A stretch of DNA of 5,800 nucleotides from Actinobacteria bacterium UBA3012 (GTDB taxonomy: Bacteria > Actinomycetota > Actinomycetes > Nanopelagicales > Nanopelagicaceae). This document shows, in pieces, positions 1 to 5,800 of the stretch (position 1 is the stretch's first letter; each line of letters starts with the position of its first letter). The notes under the pieces are model-generated. The model saw only the letters and a program-made list of their open reading frames with translations, was not told where the DNA came from and did no database searches. Location of the stretch: contig DDZI01000106.1 in NCBI GenBank assembly GCA_002346305.1, positions 308 to 6,107 of the forward strand. Reading direction: 5' to 3'. Made by a program: the position numbers and the translations under genes.

Positions 1-650
1 ATTCGCTTGATGTTCTCTTCAATTTCAGGAGTGTGTTGATGAACTCCCCCAACTTTATACGCTGAGAGCGAGCCCATTACTTCACTAGCAAGGAAATTAC
101 TTTTTAGTGATCTTCCGGCTCCCGTAGTTCCTGACGCAGCAACAACAGTAATTTCTTTCAAGCCTTGATTTGTTAGAAAAGGAATAAGTGGCATAAGTCC
201 AACCGAGATTGCGGTTGCATAACAACCAGGATTTGCAATCTGTGTTGCCTTCTTGATTTTTTCTCGTTGTCCCGGCATTTCTGGCAAGCCATAGGTCCAT
301 GTTCCTGCATGTGTTCCACCGTAAAACTTATTCCAGGAATCATTTGCCTCTAACCTGAAATCTGCTCCAAGGTCCACGATCTTTGGAGTCGTTAACTGCG
401 AAATTAATTTTGCTGATTCTCCATGTGGCAAAGCCAAGAAAACTAAGTCCAAAGAGTTAAGTAACGGTAAATCGACGGCCGTAAATTTCTGATTTGAAAA
501 GAAACGCAGGTGGGGATGGATTTCAGTAATCGGGGTTCCCGCTGAAGAGGCCGCCATGGCCGCACTAATTTCAAATTCCGGATGCGTGGCCAATAAACGA
601 AGCAGCTCGCCGCCCGCATAACCACTGGCTCCAACAACACCGATTTTCAT
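1..650 (-). CDS. argC: N-acetyl-gamma-glutamyl-phosphate reductase ArgC, C-terminus beyond window
   Basis: Catalyses the NADPH-dependent reduction of N-acetyl-glutamyl phosphate to the semialdehyde, the third step of cytosolic arginine biosynthesis. My translation from the ATG at 650 gives 216 residues with no stop up to the window edge; the family is usually about 340-350 long, so roughly a third is missing. The N-terminus has the Rossmann dinucleotide-binding loop GASGYAGGEL (residues 7-16). Further on are LGADFRL (94-100), NPGCYATA (140-147) with the catalytic Cys143, GTTGAGR (174-180), and GGVHQHTPEI (201-210) with the probable catalytic His205. The start is fixed because the Rossmann strand begins at residue 2 and no sensible start lies upstream. 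It is separated from pheT by 70 bases and has its own ARG box and promoter, so it probably opens an arg operon continuing left. No usable Shine-Dalgarno precedes it, which fits leaderless translation. Confidence 0.96.
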   Translation of the reverse strand, partial: MKIGVVGASGYAGGELLRLLATHPEFEISAAMAASSAGTPITEIHPHLRFFSNQKFTAVDLPLLNSLDLVFLALPHGESAKLISQLTTPKIVDLGADFRLEANDSWNKFYGGTHAGTWTYGLPEMPGQREKIKKATQIANPGCYATAISVGLMPLIPFLTNQGLKEITVVAASGTTGAGRSLKSNFLASEVMGSLSAYKVGGVHQHTPEIEENIKR

Positions 651-656
651 ACCTGT

Positions 657-686
657 AATATACAGTATTTATGCATAGTTATGCAA
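657..686 (-). promoter_or_regulatory. Candidate argC promoter, probably leaderless
   Basis: On the minus strand a -10 hexamer TATATT (662-657; five of six consensus bases) lies six bases before the argC ATG, so transcription would start at the A of the ATG or next to it. A -35-like TTGCAT (686-681; only TTG matches) is 18 bases upstream. No properly spaced Shine-Dalgarno exists: ACAGGT abuts the ATG. Leaderless mRNAs with this geometry are common in Actinobacteria. An alternative -10, TATAAA (693-688), lies upstream but lacks a well-spaced -35. The promoter is inferred from pattern only. Confidence 0.55.
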
Positions 687-687
687 T
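670..687. promoter_or_regulatory. ARG box, predicted ArgR operator
   Basis: The core at 672-685 is a perfect palindrome, TGCAT-AGTT-ATGCA. It matches the ArgR/AhrC architecture of TG(A/C)AT, four AT-rich bases, AT(T/G)CA, within an 18-bp box with A/T at the outer positions. It lies between the -35 and -10 elements of the predicted argC promoter, so arginine-bound ArgR would block RNA polymerase. A second, degenerate palindrome (CTGTA-ATA-TACAG, 653-665) sits beside it and could be a weak partner box, because ArgR often binds paired sites. The regulator gene itself is not in the window. Confidence 0.75.
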
Positions 688-697
688 TTTATACATT

Positions 698-717
698 CGA
701 AACAGGCTCAAAGCCCG
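698..717 (-). terminator. Weak hairpin after pheT, possible terminator
   Basis: Just after the pheT stop, the minus strand reads CGGGCT-TTG-AGCCTG (717-703), a six-pair stem including one G-U pair with a three-base loop, followed by TTTCG. The stem is short and the T-tract poor, so termination would be leaky at best. A further five-pair hairpin (CGGAG/CTCCG, 728-742) lies in the last pheT codons. No better terminator is visible between pheT and argC. Confidence 0.3.
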
Positions 718-720
718 GTT

Positions 721-3177
721 TTAGCTTCGGAGTACCGCTCCGCAGGCCTTGTTGGCACTCACGATTGCGCTGGCTCTGTATCCACCAACTTCCTCCGCGG
801 TCAAGGTGCGGTCGGCGGCCCTAAAAGTGAGGGTAAATGCATATGAAAGTTGACCTTCTGGTACACCGGCCCCTTGATAGCGATCGAAGAGTTCAATCTT
901 CTCTAAAAGTTCTCCAGCACCTTGAATCAGGGCATTAGTTAAATCAGCCAAAACCACTTCACTTTTAACAATCAGCGCAATGTCTTGAATCGTTGGAACC
1001 ATTGTTGTGATCGATTTGGCTTTGACTGATTCAGGATAAGGAATTGCATCGAGATTAACCATAAATGCGCCGGCACGTTCTGGTAATCCCAGCGCAGAAA
1101 TAACTCTTGGATGCAACTCTCCTGAATGCCCGACCATGGTTCCGTTTACTCGCAACTCTGCACATCGGCCCGGGTGCCACGGAGCGAAATCGCTTGCATG
1201 GATTGTTGGTTCATAGCCACAACTGCGGACAACTTCAACAGCTGCCTCGGTGGCATCACTCCAGTCAAAATTGCGACCCTTGCCCCACCAACTCTCGCGT
1301 TCTATTGCACCAGCGAAAAAACCTCCGATGCAAAGCGGTTGTTTAGGGACATGAGCCAACAACTTAGCAATTTCTTCGGCAGATGGTTTTGTATCCACCC
1401 CAATAATTGGCGAATCCGAGGGTTCATTAATTGCTCGATAAATATTTCCGATTTCAAAAATTCCAAGCGATCTAACTCCTCGGCTAAAATTCTTAAGCCC
1501 TGTCTGAATTAATCCCGGGACTAGATGAGTCCTCAAGAACGGTTCTTGTTCCGAAATAGGATTTGCTAGTCGATAAGATTTTGCTCGATCTCCAGTGAAA
1601 CCCATGATTGAAATAGTTTCAGCACTCACAAATGGATAACTTTGAACTTCAGTTAATCCGCGATTTGCTAACAGTTGAACTACGCGTCGACGTCGTCGTT
1701 GAGCCGGTGTCAGTCCCCTACTTAGAGGTGAAGCAGGAAGAATTGATGGGATATTTTCATAACCATTTAACCTGGCAACCTCTTCAACTAGGTCGATGCT
1801 TGCGTTTAGATCTGGTCGCCACGAAGGACGCGTAACTTGCCAAAGATCTTTTTTGCTTTCATCAATTTCGCAACCAATTGCACGTAGAACTTCTTGGACA
1901 ACTTCATTGGTGTATTTTCCACCAATTACTTTGCTTGGTGCTTGCGGATCAAATTGTATTTTTTGCGCTGATTTTAAATTATCTACCGAATTAAACCCAA
2001 TGTAATTGGCTCCAGTGTGTTCGACTAATAGGTTGACCGCTCGCATCGAAGCGATGTGTGTAAGTAGTGGGTCTACACCACGTTCAAATCGTCGTGATGC
2101 TTCAGTTGATAATTTATGTGATCGAGCATTTTTGGCAATCAAAACTGGGTCAAAATGCGCCGCTTCAATTGTGATTGCTTTAGTTTTGGAGGTAACCTCA
2201 GATTCAAATCCACCCATTGTTCCTGCTATCGCTAAAGCACCTGATTCATCGGCAATTAAAAGATTTTCTGGGAATAATTCGCGTTGTTGCTCATCTAAAG
2301 TCTTGATTGTTTTGATCTCTTTTGCCGACCGAACAATGATGGAACCTTTAATGCGATCGGAGTCAAAAGCGTGCAAAGGTTGCCCTAGTTCGATCATTAC
2401 ATAATTTGTCACATCAACTGCGATTGATATTGATCGCATGCCACACATCTGTAATCTGCGAACCATCCAAAGCGGTGATTTCGCATTGGGATTTACTTCA
2501 CTTACCGAGCGAAGGTGAATTCGATCCGCACCCTCAATAATTGAGACTTTGATAGGACCGGATTGACTATTTGCATCGTTAACTTCTACTAATGAGGCTG
2601 GATCTTGAAAATCAAGGTTAAAAGCTGTCGCGAGTTCGCGGGCTATTCCTCGGATAGACATGGCGTAACCACGATCTGGATTAATCGCAACATCAAAAAT
2701 AACTTCATCTAAACCTAAGGTTGCAATCGCATCGCTACCAATTGGTGAATCTTGTTCTTCCATAACCAAGATTCCAGTGTGGTCATCTCCCATTCCCAAT
2801 TCTCGAGCACTGCAGATCATGCCATCGCTGGTGCGACCGTAAGTTTCTCTAGCGGTAATCGGAAAAGGCCCTGGCAACAAAGCGCCAGGTAAAGCCACAA
2901 CGACATGATCGCCCACTTTGAAGTTCTGCGCTCCGCAAATTACATTGTGAATTTCGCCAACATCCACACTTACCCATCTAATTGGTTTCTTATACTCAGT
3001 AATTTCTTCAATGGATATTACTTTTCCAAATTTGATTGGTCCTTTGATTTCATCAGCTAAATTTTGAACACCCTCTACTTCAAACCCAGCGCCAACAAGT
3101 GCTTGAGTGATGGAATCAGAATCTAAATCTTTAGGAAGTTTTGCAAATTCGCTGACCCAGGAGATTGGAAATTTCAT
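721..3177 (-). CDS. pheT: Phenylalanyl-tRNA synthetase beta subunit
   Basis: Beta chain of the cytosolic (alpha-beta)2 enzyme that charges tRNA-Phe. It supplies tRNA binding and hydrolytic editing of mischarged Tyr-tRNA. The 818 residues match the full bacterial length. In order there are: a short N-terminal helical part (1-40); an EMAPII-like tRNA-binding domain (about 41-150, with ICGAQN at 80-85 and GRTSDGMICSARELG at 114-128); the B3/B4 editing domain (about 210-390, with GQPLHAFD at 265-272, where His269 is probably the equivalent of Thermus His261, and Glu338 in IEAAHFDP probably the equivalent of Glu334); the B5 domain (about 405-477, ending RPDLNASIDLVEEVARLNGY); a catalytic-like core (about 480-700, with HPGRCAEL at 668-675); and the C-terminal ferredoxin-fold anticodon-binding domain (about 724-817). 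The ATG overlaps the pheS stop as ATGA and has GGAG seven bases upstream, so translation should be coupled to pheS. Nothing appears truncated. Confidence 0.98.
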   Translation of the reverse strand: MKFPISWVSEFAKLPKDLDSDSITQALVGAGFEVEGVQNLADEIKGPIKFGKVISIEEITEYKKPIRWVSVDVGEIHNVICGAQNFKVGDHVVVALPGALLPGPFPITARETYGRTSDGMICSARELGMGDDHTGILVMEEQDSPIGSDAIATLGLDEVIFDVAINPDRGYAMSIRGIARELATAFNLDFQDPASLVEVNDANSQSGPIKVSIIEGADRIHLRSVSEVNPNAKSPLWMVRRLQMCGMRSISIAVDVTNYVMIELGQPLHAFDSDRIKGSIIVRSAKEIKTIKTLDEQQRELFPENLLIADESGALAIAGTMGGFESEVTSKTKAITIEAAHFDPVLIAKNARSHKLSTEASRRFERGVDPLLTHIASMRAVNLLVEHTGANYIGFNSVDNLKSAQKIQFDPQAPSKVIGGKYTNEVVQEVLRAIGCEIDESKKDLWQVTRPSWRPDLNASIDLVEEVARLNGYENIPSILPASPLSRGLTPAQRRRRRVVQLLANRGLTEVQSYPFVSAETISIMGFTGDRAKSYRLANPISEQEPFLRTHLVPGLIQTGLKNFSRGVRSLGIFEIGNIYRAINEPSDSPIIGVDTKPSAEEIAKLLAHVPKQPLCIGGFFAGAIERESWWGKGRNFDWSDATEAAVEVVRSCGYEPTIHASDFAPWHPGRCAELRVNGTMVGHSGELHPRVISALGLPERAGAFMVNLDAIPYPESVKAKSITTMVPTIQDIALIVKSEVVLADLTNALIQGAGELLEKIELFDRYQGAGVPEGQLSYAFTLTFRAADRTLTAEEVGGYRASAIVSANKACGAVLRS

Positions 3178-4241
3178 CTTCCGGCTCCAAAGTGCTGAGT
3201 AAATCTAATATCGCCTTCAACAATGTCGCGCATATCAGTGATTCCATGGCGGAACATAAGCGTTCTTTCTAATCCCATCCCAAAAGCAAAGCCAGAAAAT
3301 TCATTTTGATCTACGCCGCACGCTTGTAGAACTTTCGGATTAACCATTCCACAACCGCCCCACTCAATCCAGCCTTCTCCGCGGCAGGTGCGACATGAAT
3401 CATTCTCAAGAGTATTTTCTCCACGACAAGCAAAACATCGAATATCGACTTCAGCACTCGGTTCCGTAAATGGGAAAAATGATGGACGCAATCTCGTGAC
3501 GATTCCTTGGCCAAACATGGCAGTAGCAAAATGGTCCAAAGTTCCCTTTAAATTTGCCATGGTAATTCCGCGATCAATGACTAAGCCTTCAACTTGATTA
3601 AACACCGGCGTATGAGTTGCATCTAATTCATCAGATCTAAAAGTACGTCCTGGGCAGATCACATAAATTGGTGGTGTTCGTTCGAGCATGGTTCGGATTT
3701 GAACTGGAGATGTATGGGTCCGTAGTACCAAACCAGCAGATATTGGCTCAATAAAAAATGTATCTTGCATGGTTCGAGCTGGGTGATCGGCTGGAATATT
3801 TAACGCATCAAAATTTAACCACTCGGCTTCGATTTCAGGACCTTCAGCAACTTCATAACCCATGCCAATAAACAAATCACTAATGTCTTCACGAAGTGAA
3901 GTCAGTGGATGAATTCCACCGGACGATCTACGGTCTAGGGGAAGAGTTACATCTACCCGCTCTTCAATCAGAACGCGAGCATCACGATCAGATTCCAGAA
4001 CTTTGATCCGCGCTTCAAAAGCCGCTGAAACTTTAGCTTTTGCTTCACCAACAATTTTACCAAATGTTGCTTTCTCTTCTGCAGCAACTTTTCCTAGAGC
4101 CTGGCTCGCTTTTGATAGCCCAGATTTGTCACCAAGATGCTCAATTTTTACAACTTTTAACTCTGCAAGATCTTTTGCTCCAGCAATCGCGCTAAGTGCA
4201 CTAGCTGCACTCTCTTCAACCTCTGCGATGCTTATCGACAT
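3174..4241 (-). CDS. pheS: Phenylalanyl-tRNA synthetase alpha subunit
   Basis: Catalytic chain of phenylalanyl-tRNA synthetase (class II); it activates Phe with ATP and transfers it to tRNA-Phe. The 355 residues are a normal length. Residues 1-100 form the Ala/Lys/Glu-rich helical region expected to be the tRNA-contacting coiled coil. The catalytic domain starts at HPLTSLRE (111-118, motif 1 region) and continues with THTSPVQ (175-181), GRTFRSDELDATHTPVF (198-214, motif 2), FPFTEPS (256-262) and GFAFGMGLER (317-326, motif 3). Ala319 is at the position that discriminates against larger Phe analogues in E. coli (Ala294). Four cysteines (269, 272, 283, 286) form two CxxC pairs just before the conserved GGCGMVNP. 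I chose the ATG at 4241 because AGGA lies eight bases upstream. An in-frame ATG at 4301 would add 20 residues that lie within the methyltransferase gene and do not resemble the family. The gene starts ten bases after the methyltransferase stop. Confidence 0.97.
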   Translation of the reverse strand: MSISIAEVEESAASALSAIAGAKDLAELKVVKIEHLGDKSGLSKASQALGKVAAEEKATFGKIVGEAKAKVSAAFEARIKVLESDRDARVLIEERVDVTLPLDRRSSGGIHPLTSLREDISDLFIGMGYEVAEGPEIEAEWLNFDALNIPADHPARTMQDTFFIEPISAGLVLRTHTSPVQIRTMLERTPPIYVICPGRTFRSDELDATHTPVFNQVEGLVIDRGITMANLKGTLDHFATAMFGQGIVTRLRPSFFPFTEPSAEVDIRCFACRGENTLENDSCRTCRGEGWIEWGGCGMVNPKVLQACGVDQNEFSGFAFGMGLERTLMFRHGITDMRDIVEGDIRFTQHFGAGR

Positions 4242-4248
4242 ATGCGAA

Positions 4249-4256
4249 ATCCTACC
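4249..4256 (-). promoter_or_regulatory. pheS ribosome binding site overlapping the upstream stop
   Basis: GGTAGGAT on the minus strand has its AGGA core eight bases before the pheS ATG at 4241. The TAG within it is the stop codon of the methyltransferase gene, so ribosomes finishing that gene release directly on the pheS Shine-Dalgarno. This site decides the pheS start. Confidence 0.7.
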
Positions 4257-5058
4257 GAATTCCAACCTCAAACATCGCGATTGCGGCTGCGCTTGCCACA
4301 TTTAAACTCTCTGACTTGCCCTTCATCGGAATTGAGACTCGAGCCGATACGCCAGCAATATCCGGCAGCCCACGAGCCTCATTGCCAAAAATAAGAATAG
4401 TTTTCTCACTCTTTTCGAGCTCAAGAATTGATCCTGTGCTATCTCCCGCGAATGCAACAGTAAAGAAGCCTTCGCTGCTAGCAAATTCGATTAGTTCTTC
4501 TACATCAATGTTTTCAACAACGGGAATATGCCATAACGCACCTACGGTTGCTCTCACTGTCTTTGGCGAATAAACATCGACGCTATTCTTTGAGAAAATA
4601 ACAGCATCGAAACCAAGTGCCTCCGCCGTTCTAATTACGGTTCCTGAATTACCGGGATCTTGAAGCTCCCAGAAATAGGCAATCTTCTTAGTCTGACGCT
4701 GCTTAACTTTATAGAGCGTGATTTCAGTGAATTTGCAGAGCGCCAGGATTCCTTGTGGCGATTCGGTTTCAGCCATCTCATCCATCACGGCATCTGAAAC
4801 ATGAACAATCGGAGCCCCATCAAGAACTGCACCATCTATTTCACTCTGTAATTTTGTATAACCTTTTTCGGTTACATAGAGATGGAGAAGTGCCGGTGCA
4901 TCATCAAAACTTGGAGATAAGACTTCGCGAACACTTTGAATCCCATCAGCAATAAATTCGCGTTCGGACGCTCGAATTTTTTTGCCACGAGAACCCAAAA
5001 GAGCCTTCACTCTCTCAACATGTGGAGAGTGAAGGCTCGTAATTTGGTTATTAGGCAT
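4252..5058 (-). CDS. TrmH/SpoU-family RNA 2'-O-ribose methyltransferase (tsnR-like position)
   Basis: Predicted SAM-dependent SPOUT methyltransferase that modifies ribose 2'-OH in rRNA or tRNA. The 268 residues begin with a substrate-binding domain (about 1-105, with ITSLHSPHVERVKAL at 6-20 and EFIADG at 34-39). The trefoil-knot SpoU domain follows (about 125-267), with motif 1 LQDPGNSGTVIRTAEALGF (132-150; Asn137, Arg143, Glu146), motif 2 IFGNEARGLP (223-232; Asn226, Glu227) and motif 3 VSIPMKGKSESLNVASA (241-257; Ser251, Asn253). All the catalytic and knot residues look intact. The place between rplT and pheS is where actinobacteria keep a gene often called tsnR. Streptomyces azureus TsnR methylates 23S A1067, but I cannot assign the target here. 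The ATG overlaps the last eight bases of rplT (ATGCCTAA) and has no upstream purine-rich site, so it should depend on coupling to rplT. A terminator-like hairpin lies in codons 7-20. Confidence 0.93.
   Translation of the reverse strand: MPNNQITSLHSPHVERVKALLGSRGKKIRASEREFIADGIQSVREVLSPSFDDAPALLHLYVTEKGYTKLQSEIDGAVLDGAPIVHVSDAVMDEMAETESPQGILALCKFTEITLYKVKQRQTKKIAYFWELQDPGNSGTVIRTAEALGFDAVIFSKNSVDVYSPKTVRATVGALWHIPVVENIDVEELIEFASSEGFFTVAFAGDSTGSILELEKSEKTILIFGNEARGLPDIAGVSARVSIPMKGKSESLNVASAAAIAMFEVGIR
5001..5038 (-). repeat. Perfect 14-bp inverted repeat followed by TTTT, terminator/attenuator-like, inside the methyltransferase gene
   Basis: The arms GAGCCTTCACTCTC (5001-5014) and GAGAGTGAAGGCTC (5025-5038) are exact reverse complements with a ten-base loop. 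Read on the minus strand, the direction of the operon, the stem is followed at once by TTTT (5000-4997) and then GGG. On the plus strand no T-run follows, so the polarity fits the operon. The repeat covers codons 7-20 of the methyltransferase, starting 13 bases after the rplT stop. Presence of the repeat is certain; action as an intrinsic terminator, attenuator or RNase III site is inferred, and the four-T tract is short. Confidence 0.8.
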
Positions 5059-5413
5059 TTACGACGTGCTTGCGAGCTACTTCAACTAAAGCAGCAAATG
5101 CAGCTGGATCGTTAGTTGCTAGTTCAGAGAGAATGCGGCGATCTACTTCAACACCTGCGCTCTTTAGGCCTTGGATGAATCGGTTATAAGTCATGCCATT
5201 GGCACGAGTACCTGCATTTATTCGTTGAATCCAGAGACGACGAAAGTCACCTTTCTTATCTTTACGATCATTAAATGCGTAAACAAGAGAGTGAGTTACT
5301 TGCTCTTTCGCCTTAGAAAATAGACGTGAACGCTGTCCACGATATCCGGCTGCGCGCGCAAGTGTTGTGCGACGCTTCTTTGCGGCGTGAACGCCACGTT
5401 TTACTCTTGCCAT
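5051..5413 (-). CDS. rplT: 50S ribosomal protein L20
   Basis: L20 binds 23S rRNA and is needed early in assembly of the large subunit. The 120 residues match the family length. The start MARVKRGVHAAKKRR leads into the long, very basic helical extension (about 1-60, including AAGYRGQRSRLF at 21-32), followed by DRRLWIQRI-like FRRLWIQRINAGTR (57-70) and the compact C-terminal domain with YNRFIQGLKSAGVEVDR (76-92) and LSELATNDPAAF (95-106). The start has AGGAAGGA centred about eleven bases upstream (5421-5428), leaving seven bases to the ATG. It begins 16 bases after the rpmI stop and overlaps the methyltransferase start by eight bases. In E. coli and Bacillus L20 represses its own operon through an mRNA site; the region where such a site would lie is mostly outside the window. 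Confidence 0.98.
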   Translation of the reverse strand: MARVKRGVHAAKKRRTTLARAAGYRGQRSRLFSKAKEQVTHSLVYAFNDRKDKKGDFRRLWIQRINAGTRANGMTYNRFIQGLKSAGVEVDRRILSELATNDPAAFAALVEVARKHVVNA

Positions 5414-5429
5414 GGTTTATTCCTTCCTG

Positions 5430-5627
5430 TTACTTCAAGCCGAGCATGCGCTTGGCGGTGAATGAGTTTGGTGCCTTAGCTACTGAATCGCCGCTAAGAC
5501 GACGTGTTACTCGAGATGATTTGTGCTCGAGAAGGTGGCGCTTGCCTGCACGCTCGTGCATGACCTTGCCAGTTCCGGTTAAACGGAACGTCTTCTTCGC
5601 ACCGCTATGGGTTTTCATCTTTGGCAT
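5430..5627 (-). CDS. rpmI: 50S ribosomal protein L35
   Basis: Small, basic large-subunit protein, 65 residues as usual for the family. It shows the family's start MPKMKTHSGAKKTFRLTGTG (1-20), then HERAGKRHLLEHKSSRVTRRL (24-44), and ends KRMLGLK. The start is supported by GGGAGG (5640-5635) seven bases upstream of the ATG. It lies 35 bases after infC and 16 before rplT, the order found in most bacteria, and is presumably co-transcribed with both. The Shine-Dalgarno lies in the loop of a possible small hairpin (5631-5646). Confidence 0.97.
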   Translation of the reverse strand: MPKMKTHSGAKKTFRLTGTGKVMHERAGKRHLLEHKSSRVTRRLSGDSVAKAPNSFTAKRMLGLK

Positions 5628-5662
5628 TCGCTAACCTCCCAGTTAGTTGTTTACTAAAACTT

Positions 5663-5800
5663 TTAAGCTTCTGTTACTTCTTCTACAACTTCTTTCTTGC
5701 GGCTAGCTGCCTTCGCGGCTTTTTGCTGCGAGACTGACTGGCCCTTCTTGACATTTGTTCCTAAAACCATCGTCATATTTCGTCCCTCTTGCTTTGGAGC
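5663..5800 (-). CDS. infC: Translation initiation factor IF-3, C-terminal end only
   Basis: The last 45 residues, in frame up to the window edge and ending at TAA (5665-5663). IF-3 binds the 30S subunit, keeps it apart from 50S and checks start-codon and initiator-tRNA pairing. The first visible residues APKQEGRNMTMVLGTN are the conserved end of the IF-3 C-terminal domain. They are followed by a 29-residue tail rich in Lys, Ala, Glu and Ser (VKKGQSVSQQKAAKAASRKK, then VVEEVTEA after one Glu), probably disordered. E. coli IF-3 ends near the start of this tail, but actinobacterial IF-3 proteins often carry such extensions. The gene's start, promoter and any L20-responsive leader are outside the window. 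It is the first gene of the infC-rpmI-rplT set. Confidence 0.93.
   Translation of the reverse strand, partial: APKQEGRNMTMVLGTNVKKGQSVSQQKAAKAASRKKEVVEEVTEA

Noticed and set aside
97..300. 67-codon minus-strand open frame
   Set aside because: It is a shifted frame within argC, whose intact reading frame with catalytic motifs runs through the same bases.
1126..1512. 128-codon plus-strand open frame
   Set aside because: Lies wholly antisense to pheT; no recognisable domain, and composition fits the complement of a conserved gene.
1681..1697. GTCGTCGTTG-like repeat in pheT
   Set aside because: This encodes a run of five arginines (PheT residues 494-498); basic stretches at this point are usual in actinobacterial PheT and no longer tandem repeat is present.
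2006..2404. 132-codon plus-strand open frame
   Set aside because: Antisense to the PheT editing domain; Cys/Ser-rich shadow without family features.
4242..4301. Longer pheS form starting at the ATG at 4301
   Set aside because: The extra 20 residues overlap the methyltransferase gene, do not resemble the PheS N-terminus, and the ATG at 4241 has a well-spaced AGGA.
4003..4305. 100-codon plus-strand open frame
   Set aside because: Antisense to the Ala/Lys-rich PheS N-terminus, which naturally gives long Ser/Ala-rich open shadows.
5326..5634. 102-codon plus-strand open frame
   Set aside because: Antisense to rpmI and the start of rplT, both certain genes.
1..5800. Mobile element, CRISPR array, tRNA or undescribed multi-gene system
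   Set aside because: Every long stretch is accounted for by conserved housekeeping genes, the only gap above 40 bases is 651-720, and I saw no transposase, direct-repeat array, cloverleaf or foreign-looking composition.

Overview
The window is a compact block of housekeeping genes, all on the minus strand. In transcription order (high to low coordinate) they are: the 3' end of infC (IF-3), rpmI (L35), rplT (L20), a SpoU/TrmH-family RNA 2'-O-methyltransferase, pheS, pheT, and, after a 70-base gap with its own regulatory signals, the 5' two-thirds of argC. The order infC-rpmI-rplT-(tsnR-like methyltransferase)-pheS-pheT-argC is the familiar actinobacterial arrangement (Mycobacterium and Streptomyces have the same series). 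The DNA is clearly AT-leaning for that phylum, intergenic spaces are minimal, and two gene junctions overlap. I infer a streamlined, low-GC actinobacterium, such as the freshwater acI / Nanopelagicales type. The lineage is an inference from gene order, protein character and composition, not a database result.

Region 5800-5051 holds the translation genes. infC is cut by the window edge and ends in a charged Ala/Lys/Glu tail. rpmI and rplT follow at short distances, each with a good Shine-Dalgarno (SD) sequence. Region 5058-4252 is the methyltransferase. It starts inside the last codons of rplT with no visible SD of its own, and its first codons contain a perfect 14-bp inverted repeat followed by TTTT in the direction of transcription. 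Region 4241-721 is pheS and pheT, the two subunits of phenylalanyl-tRNA synthetase, joined by an ATGA overlap. Region 720-651 is the only real intergenic gap. It carries a weak hairpin after pheT, a near-ideal ARG box, and a promoter whose -10 element sits so close to the argC ATG that a leaderless mRNA is expected. Region 650-1 is argC, cut by the window edge.

The cluster joins initiation, ribosome assembly, RNA modification and Phe-tRNA charging in one presumed operon, while argC begins a separate, arginine-controlled unit. I see no mobile element, CRISPR, tRNA, foreign cassette or new multi-gene system. The two observations most worth following are regulatory: the terminator-like repeat inside the start of the methyltransferase gene, and the ARG box embedded in a leaderless promoter.
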